NCBI RefSeq assembly: GCF_017114985.1
Contig: NZ_JABXKP010000012.1
Span: 29,828 to 93,827 of the forward strand
Reading direction: 5' to 3'
DNA from: Nostoc sp. JL33
Lineage (GTDB): Bacteria > Cyanobacteriota > Cyanobacteriia > Cyanobacteriales > Nostocaceae
DNA length: 64,000 bases
Part shown: in pieces, positions 9,401 to 17,370 of the stretch
Layout of the letters: the number at the start of each line of letters is the position of its first letter
Position numbering within the stretch: the first letter of the stretch is position 1
Notes under the pieces: generated by a model
Told to the model about the DNA's origin: nothing
What the model saw: only the letters and a program-made list of their open reading frames with translations
The model's database searches: none
Position numbers and translations under genes: made by a program

Positions 9401-9599
9401 TGGTTATTCTTTGATCCGCAAACTGCGATCGCAACCACCAGAATTAGGGGGTAATATTCCCGCCGCCGCGTTAACAGCTTATGCTAGGGCAGAGGATCGG
9501 ATGCGAGCTATACAAGAAGGTTATCAGCTGCATTTACCTAAGCCTATTGAAGCAGCTGAGTTAGCTACAGTAGTCGCCAGCCTTGTTGGAAGGACTTAG
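6471..9599 (+). CDS. Membrane-bound hybrid sensor histidine kinase (PAS-GAF-HisKA-HATPase-REC)
   Basis: 1042 residues. The N-terminal third (about 20-310) has about eight hydrophobic segments, a MASE-like sensor region. A PAS-like domain follows (about 315-435), then GAF (about 445-605), HisKA with phospho-acceptor H628 (LSHELRSP), and HATPase with N box NLLSNAIKF and G box GLGLGLAI. A C-terminal receiver carries phospho-acceptor D970 (SDIGMP). It would autophosphorylate on His and pass phosphate to its own receiver. The signal is unknown and no output partner is adjacent. Between HATPase and receiver (residues about 901-920) sits a Pro/Leu/Cys-rich linker, PFCPCAPLPLSPPLPL, encoded by pyrimidine-rich heptamer-like DNA. 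The HATPase region also contains a Ser/Asn/Glu-rich insertion (about 740-785). The start codon is ATG. Confidence 0.92.
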   Translation: MLNINRLRLQDRYIPTNSLVAKVAGAIAVFVGSLVLVGWCFGIEVLKRGFPGSPATMKVNTALCFVLCGMSLWLFLKAQRSRGERTIENSPHSSLLISRVCGIAVTTIAALTLCEYLFGWNLGIDELLFRDSPTSIGTLHPGRMGANTALNFMLVSVALQILIHPKTHRSYWYAQIIAGIATLISFQALMGYAYKVKVLYGVAPYTTSMALHTAVLFLLLSIGILWAQAEEGLMRVVTSDTDGGLLARHLLIAAITVPFGLGWIIVEGQRAGQYDSAFAVSVFAIVLIVIFTILIWQSARAEQALLNQQKWLEDVLNLMPRPLLFIEPGTARVTFANRSANELAGGEFPKGVPATEYHTVYHYTDAAGDRIPNQQMPGVRVALGERLNGLEVDWHTPGGVRSLLVFADTLPAMHGHPATCILVFQEISNLKQAQKALSLGYKRLKLLFDTANDLLSSQQPVVLIDSVYRKLTDQIALDIYFNYLVEDNSQVMRLRSYSGISQEMAKEIECLAAGEGVCGSVAQKRHPIAVENVQQSTDPQTELIRSLGITAYYAYPLIAQGQLLGTLSFGSRTLLSFTENQLGMMQAVCDQIAIAMERASLIASLQQQTEQLQEANRMKDEFLGILSHELRSPLNAILGWAQLLQRSKLSETLMARAVETIERNAKAQTQLIEDLLDISRMIRGKLRLNVGTCNLVLMIESAIETVRLAAQCKEIDLRFSLIPSKETRNAPPEILPVVTFAPNSDLRLRINHENLESREAQSQTNQYSESSKLGENSQFLVSGDFERLQQIIWNLLSNAIKFTPVGGRVEVQLSLASEQEAQIQVIDTGIGISPDFLPYVFHRFRQADSSNTRLYGGLGLGLAIVSHLVELHGGTVHVNSPGKEQGATFTVKIPLLKSQPFCPCAPLPLSPPLPLSLFGVRVLVVDHQADTREFMITVLQQCQAEVQAVASVEEALQIIIQWKPDVLVSDIGMPQEDGYSLIRKLRSQPPELGGNIPAAALTAYARAEDRMRAIQEGYQLHLPKPIEAAELATVVASLVGRT

Positions 9600-9999
9600 A
9601 GGCAATAGGGAATGGGGAGTGGGGAGTGGGGAGTGGGAAATAAAAATTAAATTTTGCCCCATCCCCTCGTATATTTTTATTATAAATAATTATCGTAAAT
9701 TAAAGGGTTTAAGACTCCAACCATTAGAGGTAGCGCTCCCTTTCTCCCTACAGCCCTTCTCAAGACAGGAGACGCTGTTGCGCGTTCGGGCATCCTACGG
9801 CAGGCGCTAGCCACGCGCGTGAGGGAGTGCTTGGGAGACGCTGCTTGGCAACGGTGGCTTGGCCTCCACTCAGTTTCAGTCGGAGTTTAAATAAGAGTCT
9901 GTTCGCGAATAGCGTGCCGTAGGCAAAATGTCTTTAATGGAAGAATGCGTGAATGCGTGAATGCATGAATTGTTATTGTGTATTGGGGCGATGTTTTAA
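9600..9999. repeat. Repeat-filled spacer
   Basis: 400 bp without a credible gene. It contains GGGGAGT heptamers (9613-9640). A block with the motifs GAGACGCTGTTGCGCGTTCGGGCATCC and GCTAGCCACGCGC at about 9767-9860 has the look of dispersed Nostoc repeats. An 8-bp tandem repeat GAATGCGT lies at 9943-9971, with the last unit degenerate. A short open frame at the start of the region has repeat-derived composition and was rejected as a gene. Confidence 0.65.
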
Positions 10000-10482
10000 C
10001 TACCGAGACTCAGGAGTTTGTTGCAGGCGTAATAAACTATCGTAAACCTGCCGTTTTAACATATTGTTATTTTGTAGTTCTATAGTAATTTTGTTGAACT
10101 GATCAAAGCTCAAACCATTATCTTCGACAATTTTTTGAGCGCGAGTACAGTAATTCACTGCGATATCTTGAGCCTTCTTTGGAAGACCATTTATGCTGCC
10201 AGAATCGTTACAAACAATCTTGGGAATTTCTCCATTGCCAATAAGTTTTTTAATTTCTCCAAAGGCATTTTGACGTGCTGGCTCCATTGCTAGCACGGCT
10301 TGAGCGTAGCTGTCGATTTCAGTATTGTTAACTATTGGTGATGGAGTTTGACCATAAGCTTTTGAACCCAATGAAAAAGCGTTGGAAATCACTCCCGCAG
10401 TAGCGATCGCGCCGAAAAAGAATGATTGGGAAAGGATTCGCTTTCGGCTATATCGGGAAAATAAATCGGAAATTTTCTTCAT
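10000..10482 (-). CDS. DUF4168 family secreted protein
   Basis: 160 residues. It has a basic N-terminus, a hydrophobic stretch (about 21-40) and a likely signal cleavage after AYGQ (about residue 45). The rest is a helical domain with the DUF4168 pattern: IDSYAQAVLAMEPARQNAF, then NYCTRAQKIVEDNGLSFDQFNKI and a C-terminal LKRQVYDSLLRLQQ. Two cysteines (C90 and C111 approximately) could pair outside the cytoplasm. The function of DUF4168 is unknown. It is probably exported to periplasm or membrane surface. The start is ATG; the gene stands alone, 110 bp from holA on the same strand. Confidence 0.82.
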   Translation of the reverse strand: MKKISDLFSRYSRKRILSQSFFFGAIATAGVISNAFSLGSKAYGQTPSPIVNNTEIDSYAQAVLAMEPARQNAFGEIKKLIGNGEIPKIVCNDSGSINGLPKKAQDIAVNYCTRAQKIVEDNGLSFDQFNKITIELQNNNMLKRQVYDSLLRLQQTPESR

Positions 10483-10591
10483 ATAGTGTGTGGCACAGAA
10501 CTACATCAGGCATATTATAAGGACTTTGAATTATTTTCGGAGTTGGAAGTTCCAGCAACTGCTCAATACATCAAGCTTTTATATTTGATTG

Positions 10592-11581
10592 TTAATTTCC
10601 TTGGCATACTTTACAAAGTTCGATTATTTTAGTCTGGAGTGTTGATATTTCTGATGCTCCTTGCTTGAGGCTGACTTCTAACTCCAATAGTAGGGGTAAG
10701 CAAGAGATTAACTGTTGCACTGAAAGCAGCTTGATTTCTTGCTGTAAGAAATAGATCCGTTTGGGATTACCGATATCAGCAGCTTGAGCGATCGCTTGTT
10801 GATTGCGCTCCCCACTTTCTATCATAATCTTCACCCACAGCCATGTGCGAAATTGCCCAATCAGCGTGGCGACTATCCGTAATCCCGGCTCGGAAGCATT
10901 GCTCAAATCTGCCAGTGTCGTCAAAGCTTTACCTGTATCTCCTGTTCTGATTGCTGCTGCTAATTGTAAGCTATTTTGAGTAGTATTTCTTACTAACTTG
11001 GTAACAGTATCTGTGTCTAAAGGCTTGTTGCTACCTTGGGCATATAACCGCAGTTTCTCTAACTCATTGTAGAGCAGCCGTGTATCATTTCCTACTGATT
11101 CTGCCAACAACTGGGCAGTATTGGCAGTCAGTTTCACGCCCACAGTCTGGGCTGCTTGATTAACAGATTGCACCAGTAATTCTGTTTTCCAAGGGGGAAT
11201 GAGGGGAAATTCTCGGAACTCGGTAGCAAACTGTTTTAACAATTTCGTGGATTTGAGGCGTTCATCTGGCTTGTTACGGCTAGTGAGCAACAAAAATGAG
11301 TTTTCTGGAATGACAGCTAGCGATCGCACCAATTCTGCTAACACATTCTCTGGACAGTGCTGAAACAGAGTAGTATTTATCAGCCATACCAAGCGCCCAC
11401 CAGCGCCAAAAGTGGGTGTCATCGCCTGATTTAACCCCTGGATCGCAGCATCAGCTTGATCTGCGGGGAATGAAGTGTAATTAAAACTTATCCATTGGGG
11501 ATCGAGGACGCGATCGCGCAGCATAGCGATCGCTTTTTCTATAGCAAAATCATCCTCACCCCAGTAAACATAGATTGGCAT
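10592..11581 (-). CDS. holA: DNA polymerase III subunit delta
   Basis: 329 residues, the normal length for delta. The N-terminus MPIYVYWGEDDFAIEKAI is the usual start of the family. An AAA+-like fold without a working P-loop follows, then a C-terminal collar domain (about 210-329, including RIVATLIGQFRTWLWVK). Delta opens the sliding clamp within the clamp-loader complex during replication. It lies alone; no other replication gene is adjacent. The start is ATG at 11581. Several HIP1 sites fall inside the gene. Confidence 0.93.
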   Translation of the reverse strand: MPIYVYWGEDDFAIEKAIAMLRDRVLDPQWISFNYTSFPADQADAAIQGLNQAMTPTFGAGGRLVWLINTTLFQHCPENVLAELVRSLAVIPENSFLLLTSRNKPDERLKSTKLLKQFATEFREFPLIPPWKTELLVQSVNQAAQTVGVKLTANTAQLLAESVGNDTRLLYNELEKLRLYAQGSNKPLDTDTVTKLVRNTTQNSLQLAAAIRTGDTGKALTTLADLSNASEPGLRIVATLIGQFRTWLWVKIMIESGERNQQAIAQAADIGNPKRIYFLQQEIKLLSVQQLISCLPLLLELEVSLKQGASEISTLQTKIIELCKVCQGN

Positions 11582-11636
11582 AGATTAACCTCTTAGTAGA
11601 TTGGGGATTGAGCATTTGTGAAGAGTTAATATTTAT

Positions 11637-11728
11637 AACTCCTAACTCCTAACTCCTAACTCAGTACAGACGCGATTAATCGCGTCTCTACCCACTCCCC
11701 ACTCCCCACTCCCCACTTCCCACTCCCA
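11637..11728. repeat. Composite repeat: CCTAACT heptamers, palindrome, ACTCCCC heptamers
   Basis: Three modules lie in a row: CCTAACT heptamers (11637-11662), the palindrome GACGCGATTAATCGCGTC (about 11669-11686) and ACTCCCC heptamers (11692-11728). The first two modules are the reverse complement of the composite repeat at 2341-2432. Confidence 0.85.
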
Positions 11729-11811
11729 AAACTAAATACTTTTGAAATCATTCTGTTAATCTGGATAATTTTCCCTAAAATCTATCAAGTGAGAGCATGA
11801 GGCTATAAAGA

Positions 11812-12603
11812 TTGGACGACAACTATCAAACTTACTTAAATCGGTTAGCACGGCTGACGCTGCCAGAAGCCTACAGATCTCAAGCCCAGCATATTCAGGA
11901 ATCTTCTAAATTTCAGCCAGATTCTGGGTTGAGACAAGCAGCGTCCTTTCCTGGCTATACGCTAATTACCCCGCCTGCGGCAGAAGAAGAATCACAAAAC
12001 TCTGCTTTCTATGCCAAATTACAGACTTACCAACAGGAACTTTTACAGTTGCCTGTAAACCGTAATTTGATTGTACCTGTACCTCCTGCTAGCTTCCATC
12101 TGACTTTAGCGGATTTAATTTGGGAGAATGCTTACCTTGATGCCTACGAAAAAAATCCCAAATTTGACGAGGAGTTAAACTCTTGTTTAGCCGAAATGTT
12201 TCAGCAATATCAACAATTGATGACAAACAGGAGTCATCCGATTAAATGGCAAATGTTGGGACTAATACTGATGCCAAGAGCTGTAGCCGTTTGTTTAGTA
12301 CCCAAGGATGAACGCTGCTACGAGGAAATTATTAAATTTCGCCGAACAATCTATCAAAATCCCAAGTTAATTGCTTTGGGTATTGAGCAGCATTATCATT
12401 TCACAGCCCATGTTACATTAGCCTATTTTGGGGAGGTTTCATCTGACTTAGACCGCACAAGTTTCAGCACAATGCTTTCTCAATTGAATGAACAATGGCT
12501 GTTGAATTTGCCAGAGTTTTTGATTCATCGCGTCGAATTACGGAAGTTTGATAACATGACACGCTATTATCGTGAACCAGACTGGCCGATTTTGGATTTC
12601 TGA
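11812..12603 (+). CDS. DUF1868 protein, 2H phosphoesterase-like
   Basis: 263 residues. Two H-x-T/S-like motifs typical of the 2H phosphoesterase fold are present: FHLTLADL near residue 103 and HVTLAYFG near residue 204. 2H enzymes handle cyclic phosphates or RNA ends; the substrate here is unknown. The start is a TTG at 11812, supported by GAGG at 11799-11802 with nine bases spacing. The only ATG just upstream runs into a stop within four codons. The gene is transcribed divergently from holA across a repeat-filled spacer. Confidence 0.78.
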   Translation: MDDNYQTYLNRLARLTLPEAYRSQAQHIQESSKFQPDSGLRQAASFPGYTLITPPAAEEESQNSAFYAKLQTYQQELLQLPVNRNLIVPVPPASFHLTLADLIWENAYLDAYEKNPKFDEELNSCLAEMFQQYQQLMTNRSHPIKWQMLGLILMPRAVAVCLVPKDERCYEEIIKFRRTIYQNPKLIALGIEQHYHFTAHVTLAYFGEVSSDLDRTSFSTMLSQLNEQWLLNLPEFLIHRVELRKFDNMTRYYREPDWPILDF

Positions 12604-12835
12604 CCTGATCCGCGTATCATTTGAGCAACATTAAATTTGGGTTTGCTAATATAGCGGTTCTCAGCTGAGTCCAATATAGACCTAACAAGAACAGCCCCTC
12701 CCCTTGTAGGGAAGGGGAATAAGTCTCAAAGCCTCTCTCCTTTTAGGAGAGAGGAATGGAAGTGAGGTCAAAGCCTATTGCATACAAAGGAGCGTAGGCG
12801 TAGCCCCTTAAAGTAGACATCACTACAGGTAACGG
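12604..12835. repeat. Spacer with dispersed repeats
   Basis: Holds two hairpin-forming repeats. One is CCCCTCCCCTTGTAGGGAAGGGG (about 12697-12719) and the other CTCTCTCCTTTTAGGAGAGAG (about 12733-12753). A GCGTAGGCGTAGCCCC repeat lies near 12792. No gene is seen. Confidence 0.6.
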
Positions 12836-12973
12836 TCAATACGGTTCGGTTAAGATCCCCCCGCCTGCGGCGACCCCCTTAAAAAGTGGGTAAAAGAGGG
12901 TTATAAGCCCCCCTTTTTAAGGGGGGTTGGGGGGATCTTCCTGGGCAAAATATCACTAACCGAATCGTATTGA
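12836..12973. mobile_element. MITE-like palindromic element with 8-bp target duplication
   Basis: 138 bp. The terminal inverted repeats are 17 bp, TCAATACGGTTCGGTTA at 12836-12852 and its reverse complement with one mismatch at 12957-12973. A second inverted pair lies inside (AAGATCCCCCC near 12852 and GGGGGGATCTT near 12929). The element is flanked by a perfect 8-bp direct repeat GGTAACGG (12828-12835 and 12974-12981), the expected mark of transposition. It has no coding capacity. A related terminus (CAATACGGTTCAGTTA) is found at 63946-63961. Confidence 0.8.
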
Positions 12974-13084
12974 GGTAACGGCTACTTGGCAAGAACAATA
13001 AGATTTCCAACTTCTTAGAAAAATCGGGAATCTAAGCCTTTGCTTTTTCATAAATTCAATCGGAATTTTATAGTTTTTTGGCAT

Positions 13085-13855
13085 CTAAAATTCCGGGTGT
13101 TGATAAACGAGGTAAACAGCTTCTAAAAATACATCAGGTGTAACACCTTCTGGCAATTTTTCTAAATTAATAATAGCTAAAACTTGCTCGGCTAACTTTA
13201 GAGATAATGAGGCTTTGGCCTTTAATGACATTGCACCACGTCGCTGCAAATACTCACGAATCACAGCAAAATCATCGGGCAATAATGGTGATAAATCGGC
13301 AATTTTGATTAACTGTTCATGGAGTACCTTAGCCTGTTCTGAAATTGTTAATGTCGCTGATGCAGTGGATGTTTGGGCTTGAATTACAATTGTGCCAGCT
13401 GCCAAATCACCTAAGCGCTTTTCTCGACGGCCAAACATAATTAAAAATGCGCCAATAAACAAAGTCTCATCAAAGGGTCGCAGTAAGGCACGTAGCGTTG
13501 CTTGTTGTAGTCCGATGAGTCTCCCATCATCTCGAACTACGCGAATTTTAGCAACCCGTTTACCAGGAGTTTGTCCAAACCATAGGGTTTCAAAAAATAC
13601 AAAATAGCTGATGTAAATTGCAAAGGCGATAATGAAGAAAATTGCTATTAACCAAATTCCTAAATTCTGAGCCTCAAAAAAATTGAACAGTTGCGTTGAA
13701 AAGACAGTCCAGGTAAGGAAAAACACAAGCAAGGTTACAGCCAAGACTGTATAATCAATAACCAGTGCTAAAGCTCGATTGCCGATTCCCGCTAAAGTAA
13801 ATTCCAACTCTACACTTTCTGGAGTCTGGAATGTGATGCGATTAAAAAAGCGCAT
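13085..13855 (-). CDS. RDD family membrane protein
   Basis: 256 residues. The N-terminal part contains the RDD signature (NRALALVIDYTVL near residue 26 and TPGKRVAKIRVVRDDG near 115). It has two or three membrane segments (about 33-55, 65-90 and a weaker one near 133-146), then a soluble C-terminal domain (about 165-256). RDD proteins are poorly understood; some act in transport or envelope processes. The gene lies 45 bp downstream of the next membrane protein on the same strand and close to a SpoIIM-like gene. RDD and SpoIIM-like genes co-occur in many bacteria, usually with MoxR/DUF58 genes, which are absent here. Confidence 0.88.
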   Translation of the reverse strand: MRFFNRITFQTPESVELEFTLAGIGNRALALVIDYTVLAVTLLVFFLTWTVFSTQLFNFFEAQNLGIWLIAIFFIIAFAIYISYFVFFETLWFGQTPGKRVAKIRVVRDDGRLIGLQQATLRALLRPFDETLFIGAFLIMFGRREKRLGDLAAGTIVIQAQTSTASATLTISEQAKVLHEQLIKIADLSPLLPDDFAVIREYLQRRGAMSLKAKASLSLKLAEQVLAIINLEKLPEGVTPDVFLEAVYLVYQHPEF

Positions 13856-13900
13856 ATTTTAACTAATTGAAAATTAATAGAGTTGAATTAAGGTGTTAAG

Positions 13901-14746
13901 TTAACGAAAATCTTGCAAGGGAGGTTCTCGTAATTGCAAACCTAGACCCTCACGCCGACTACGCAAGTCAAAGTATAAAACAGCTTTTAGTGCTTGCCAG
14001 AATGGCATCACAAAAGCTCCACCTACTAAGCTGCCGATCCAAGAAATAAAATACACAATTCCGTAGATTATAGAACCTTGCTCAAGCTTTAAGAGGAATA
14101 GTTGGGGTATATAGTTTAATACAAACACCAACGGTAGTGTAACGAAAAAAGCAACTAAAACGACGCCCTGAATGCGAAGTACTGAAGCTTTAGTTAACTC
14201 CCAACTTCTCGCAACACTTTCGCCACCATTGACATTTTCCTCAACTGCTAGTGGTACTTCAGCTACTACCCAACGAGAGTAGAACCGGGTTAGTTCCAAC
14301 AGCACAACTACTGTAAAAATTATTACCAATGTAGTTGTGACTATAACGCCTGTACTACCACCAAATATCCGTCCTAATGCTACTGCCAGCAAGGTAGCCA
14401 AGACACCAGCTGCGATCGCTAGTCCCAAATAAATTAAAAGCATTGATATTCCTACTTGGAAACCAACTCTTAAAAATGACCAAAGACGCGGATTAATATG
14501 GCTGCTGGCAGTTTGGACACTTTCAGGTTGGTAAATCAATTCTCTAAAAGCCAAGCGTGAAATTAGTCCAGAAATGGCTGCATATTTTGCCCAGCCATAG
14601 ATAGGAACTATAATCCACAAGTGAGCAATTAAAGCCAGCTTCAGATAACTTTTGAGATGAGAACGATACAACTGTACCGCAGCACTGACAACGTTACCGA
14701 TACTCAGTGGTTGTATCTGACCGGGAGATCCAAAGTTTTCAGACAT
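13901..14746 (-). CDS. Conserved multi-pass membrane protein, probable operon partner of the RDD protein
   Basis: 281 residues with about five or six hydrophobic segments (near 35-55, 95-125, 130-155, 180-205 and 220-250). The overall pattern resembles glycerophosphoryl-diester-phosphodiesterase-type membrane domains or DUF975-like proteins: a Q-P-L-S-I-G-N-V start followed by AVQLYRSHLKSYLKLALI. No catalytic motif is seen. It is transcribed toward the RDD gene with a 45-bp gap, so the two are probably one operon. The SpoIIM-like gene starts 80 bp away in the opposite direction. The function is unknown; an envelope role is inference from the neighbours. Confidence 0.7.
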   Translation of the reverse strand: MSENFGSPGQIQPLSIGNVVSAAVQLYRSHLKSYLKLALIAHLWIIVPIYGWAKYAAISGLISRLAFRELIYQPESVQTASSHINPRLWSFLRVGFQVGISMLLIYLGLAIAAGVLATLLAVALGRIFGGSTGVIVTTTLVIIFTVVVLLELTRFYSRWVVAEVPLAVEENVNGGESVARSWELTKASVLRIQGVVLVAFFVTLPLVFVLNYIPQLFLLKLEQGSIIYGIVYFISWIGSLVGGAFVMPFWQALKAVLYFDLRSRREGLGLQLREPPLQDFR

Positions 14747-14825
14747 AATACTAAATTTCCTTGAAACTACGGAGATGAAGTTGAGGCTATCTTAAGCTAA
14801 GTTAAACTCAGTGTTCCGAAAATTC

Positions 14826-15779
14826 ATGAATATTCAACGTTGGATTGCGCGACGAGAACCGAATTGGCAGCGTTTGGATGCCCTATTAAGGCAGACAGAA
14901 AAAAAAGGGTTAAAGTCCTTACGGGCAGCAGAGATTAGAGAGTTAGCGAGTTTATATCGTTCAGTAGCGGCAGATTTGGCTCGTGCCCGTACACAACAAA
15001 TCGGCAATACTTTGATCCAAAGTTTACAATCTTTAACAACTCGTGCCTATACGCAGATTTACCAAGGTTCGCGGCGACAGGAATGGCAGGCAATCCGAGA
15101 ATTTTACCGATGGGGATTACCATCTGTAGTTCAGAAAACATTTGCATATATTGCTGCGGCGACGGCACTGTTTCTACTGGGGGCGCTAGTAGCTTGGTGG
15201 TATTCCTGGCAAAATCCTAGCTTTATGTCGTTGATAGTACCTGAAAGCTTGATTACCAAGGTGCGAGATGAGCATAAATTGTGGATGGGGTCAATTGTCG
15301 GTGTTGAACCTCTGGCATCCAGCAGTATTATGATTAATAACCTGTCGGTATGTTTTGGGGCTGTTGCTGGTGGCATCACGGCTGGAGCATATACAACTTA
15401 TTTGATGGTATTTAATGGCTTATTGATTGGTGCTGTTGGTACTTTAGTTGGTCAAAATAATCTGGCTTATCCTTTTTGGGCGTTTGTGTTTCCGCATGGT
15501 TCCTTGGAATTACCCGCGATCTTTTTTGCTGGGGGTGCAGGATTTTTATTAGCAAGAGCAATTTTATTTCCTGGTAAATATCGCCGTGGGGATGCACTGA
15601 AATTGTATGGTTCTCAGGCAGTGCAGCTAGTATTTGGGATTGTACCAATGTTGATTATGGCTGGTGCGATCGAAGGCTTTTTTTCCCCTAATCCCAGCGT
15701 ACCGGAACCGATTAAATATTTGGTAGGGATAGGATTATTTATACTTTTAGTAATGTATTGTAGTCGCAAGCAAACATGA
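14826..15779 (+). CDS. Stage II sporulation protein M-like (DUF95) membrane protein
   Basis: 317 residues from ATG 14826 (MNIQRWIARREPNWQRLD); an in-frame GTG at 14811 would add five residues and cannot be excluded. A cytoplasmic helical N-terminus (about 1-100) is followed by about five membrane segments. The conserved core includes NNLSVCFGAVAGG and PHGSLELPAIFFAGGAGF, characteristic of the SpoIIM/DUF95 family. In sporulating Firmicutes SpoIIM helps peptidoglycan remodelling. In non-sporulating bacteria the family occurs with RDD proteins, as here, and its role is unknown. It is divergent from the RDD operon, so a shared control region between 14747 and 14825 is likely. Confidence 0.88.
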   Translation: MNIQRWIARREPNWQRLDALLRQTEKKGLKSLRAAEIRELASLYRSVAADLARARTQQIGNTLIQSLQSLTTRAYTQIYQGSRRQEWQAIREFYRWGLPSVVQKTFAYIAAATALFLLGALVAWWYSWQNPSFMSLIVPESLITKVRDEHKLWMGSIVGVEPLASSSIMINNLSVCFGAVAGGITAGAYTTYLMVFNGLLIGAVGTLVGQNNLAYPFWAFVFPHGSLELPAIFFAGGAGFLLARAILFPGKYRRGDALKLYGSQAVQLVFGIVPMLIMAGAIEGFFSPNPSVPEPIKYLVGIGLFILLVMYCSRKQT

Positions 15780-16326
15780 AATAATTTAGATGGCGGCTGA
15801 TTGGAAAATTTAAAAAATATTTTAGAATAAGGTAAAGAAGCTAATCAGCATTTAAGTTGCATAATCAAGGCGGGCAAGATGCCCACCCCACAAAATGTTG
15901 AAAATTTTTTAATATGCTTTCTTAGATGTGTTTTAGCTTACTAACTATGTAAAAAAACATCATCTATTAATCGGATTAGTTTAGCATTAATGTTTTTGCC
16001 CAAAAGTAACAGAAGATATTTTGTTCACTTCGTTCAAGTCAATCTACGATTCTTGCACTGAAATACGCCAAGACGCATAAATGATATGCCAAAACGCATC
16101 ATACCGAACTATCTGATGAACAAGAAGCAATGCTTCCTATCTATAGAGTATTATTGCTCAACTAATCTAGCTAATCAAATATCAATAAACAAAAGATTAA
16201 GGTATGTTTAAAAGCAAGATTTAATCAGATATTAATCTGTTGTTTATTCATGCTTAACCATAAAAAATGTAAGTTATCTTAAGGCTGAAATTACAGCATA
16301 AAAGTATTCCTTTAATTAGAGGTAAT
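15780..16326. other. Spacer upstream of pstS
   Basis: 547 bp, A+T-rich. It contains a GGCGGGCAAGATGCCCACCCC repeat near 15869-15890 and a pair of related GCCAAGACGCATAAATGAT / GCCAAAACGCATCAT words near 16066-16100. The TTAA-rich stretch at 16197-16238 is described separately as a Pho-box-like site. No gene is seen. Confidence 0.6.
16207..16238 (+). promoter_or_regulatory. Pho-box-like tandem repeat upstream of pstS
   Basis: The cyanobacterial Pho box is a tandem of 8-bp YTTAAYYW repeats separated by 3 bp. Here TTTAATCA (16220-16227) and ATTAATCT (16231-16238) are separated by GAT. A weaker TTAA repeat (GTTTAAAA, 16207-16214) lies upstream. The site lies about 90 bp before the pstS ATG. The match is visual; no promoter elements were assigned. 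Confidence 0.6.
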
Positions 16327-17370
16327 ATGATTTTTTCGACTACCATCTTGAATCGTGTCATTGCTACTTCAGTGATGGCAACTTCTGTTGCACTTAGTCC
16401 ATTTTTTGGTGCGATCGCACAAGCTGAAACTCTCAATGGTGCAGGAGCAACTTTTCCGGCTCCACTTTACGAACGCTATGCTCGTGAAGTGAAAAAGAAA
16501 TATCCCGACTTGAAAATTAACTACCAAGCAATTGGTAGCGGCGGCGGTATTCGTCAAGTCATCGCTGGAACAGTTGACTTTGGTGGTAGTGATGCTGCAA
16601 TGAAAGATGATGAAATTGCTAAAGTTAAGAACGGTGTAATCTTAGTACCTACAGCAGGCGGTGCCGTTTCTGTTGTTTACAATCTTCCTGGCGTTAATAA
16701 TCTTAAATTGTCCCGCGCTACACTACCAGCAATTTTCTCAGGTCAAATTACCAAATGGGATGACCAAAAAATTAAAGCTGATAATCCGGGCGTAAATCTA
16801 CCAAATCAATCAATTAAATTTGTTGTTCGCGCTGATGGTAGCGGTACAACTTTCATTTTCACCAATCACTTGAGTGCTACCAGTGGTTATTTTAAAGGCA
16901 GAGTTGGAACTAACACTGCTCCCAAATGGACTTTGCCAAACGTCCTCAAAGGTAAAGGCAATCCAGGCGTAGCTGCCTTAGTATCTCGTACTTCCGGTTC
17001 TATTGGTTATGTAGAATATAGCTACGCTGTCCAAAATAACCTGAAATCAGCACTGGTACAAAATAAGAAAGGAGAATTTGTTGCTCCTTCTTTAGAATCT
17101 GCAAATGCAGCTTTGTCAACTGTGAATTTCCCTGAAAACTATCGCGTTTTCGTAGGAGAACCAGCACAGGGTTATCCAATTGTAGGTCTTACTTGGATGA
17201 TGGTTTACAAACAGTATGCTAATGCTTCCAAAGCTGATGCTGTCAAGAAATGGATTAATTGGGTATTGAAAGATGGTCAACAATATAACGATGACCTCAA
17301 CTACACCAAAATTCCATCTGATGTGGTAAATCGGGTGCTTCAGACAGTAAATAGCTCTGTCAAGCCTTAA
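16327..17370 (+). CDS. pstS: Phosphate ABC transporter substrate-binding protein PstS
   Basis: 347 residues. The signal peptide (about 1-33) ends in AIAQA before ETLNGAGATFPAPLY, the usual mature N-terminus of PstS. Phosphate-binding blocks are visible: GAGATFP, IGSGGGIRQV, GSDAAM and RADGSGTT. PstS captures phosphate in the periplasm and hands it to the PstCA channel. It is followed in the same direction by pstC, pstA and pstB; a 242-bp spacer with a strong hairpin separates it from pstC. The start is ATG preceded by AGAGG. A Pho-box-like repeat upstream suggests induction by phosphate starvation. Confidence 0.96.
   Translation: MIFSTTILNRVIATSVMATSVALSPFFGAIAQAETLNGAGATFPAPLYERYAREVKKKYPDLKINYQAIGSGGGIRQVIAGTVDFGGSDAAMKDDEIAKVKNGVILVPTAGGAVSVVYNLPGVNNLKLSRATLPAIFSGQITKWDDQKIKADNPGVNLPNQSIKFVVRADGSGTTFIFTNHLSATSGYFKGRVGTNTAPKWTLPNVLKGKGNPGVAALVSRTSGSIGYVEYSYAVQNNLKSALVQNKKGEFVAPSLESANAALSTVNFPENYRVFVGEPAQGYPIVGLTWMMVYKQYANASKADAVKKWINWVLKDGQQYNDDLNYTKIPSDVVNRVLQTVNSSVKP

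Noticed and set aside
9583..9810. 75-codon open frame after the hybrid kinase
   Set aside because: Composition is dictated by GGGGAGT heptamers and dispersed repeats.
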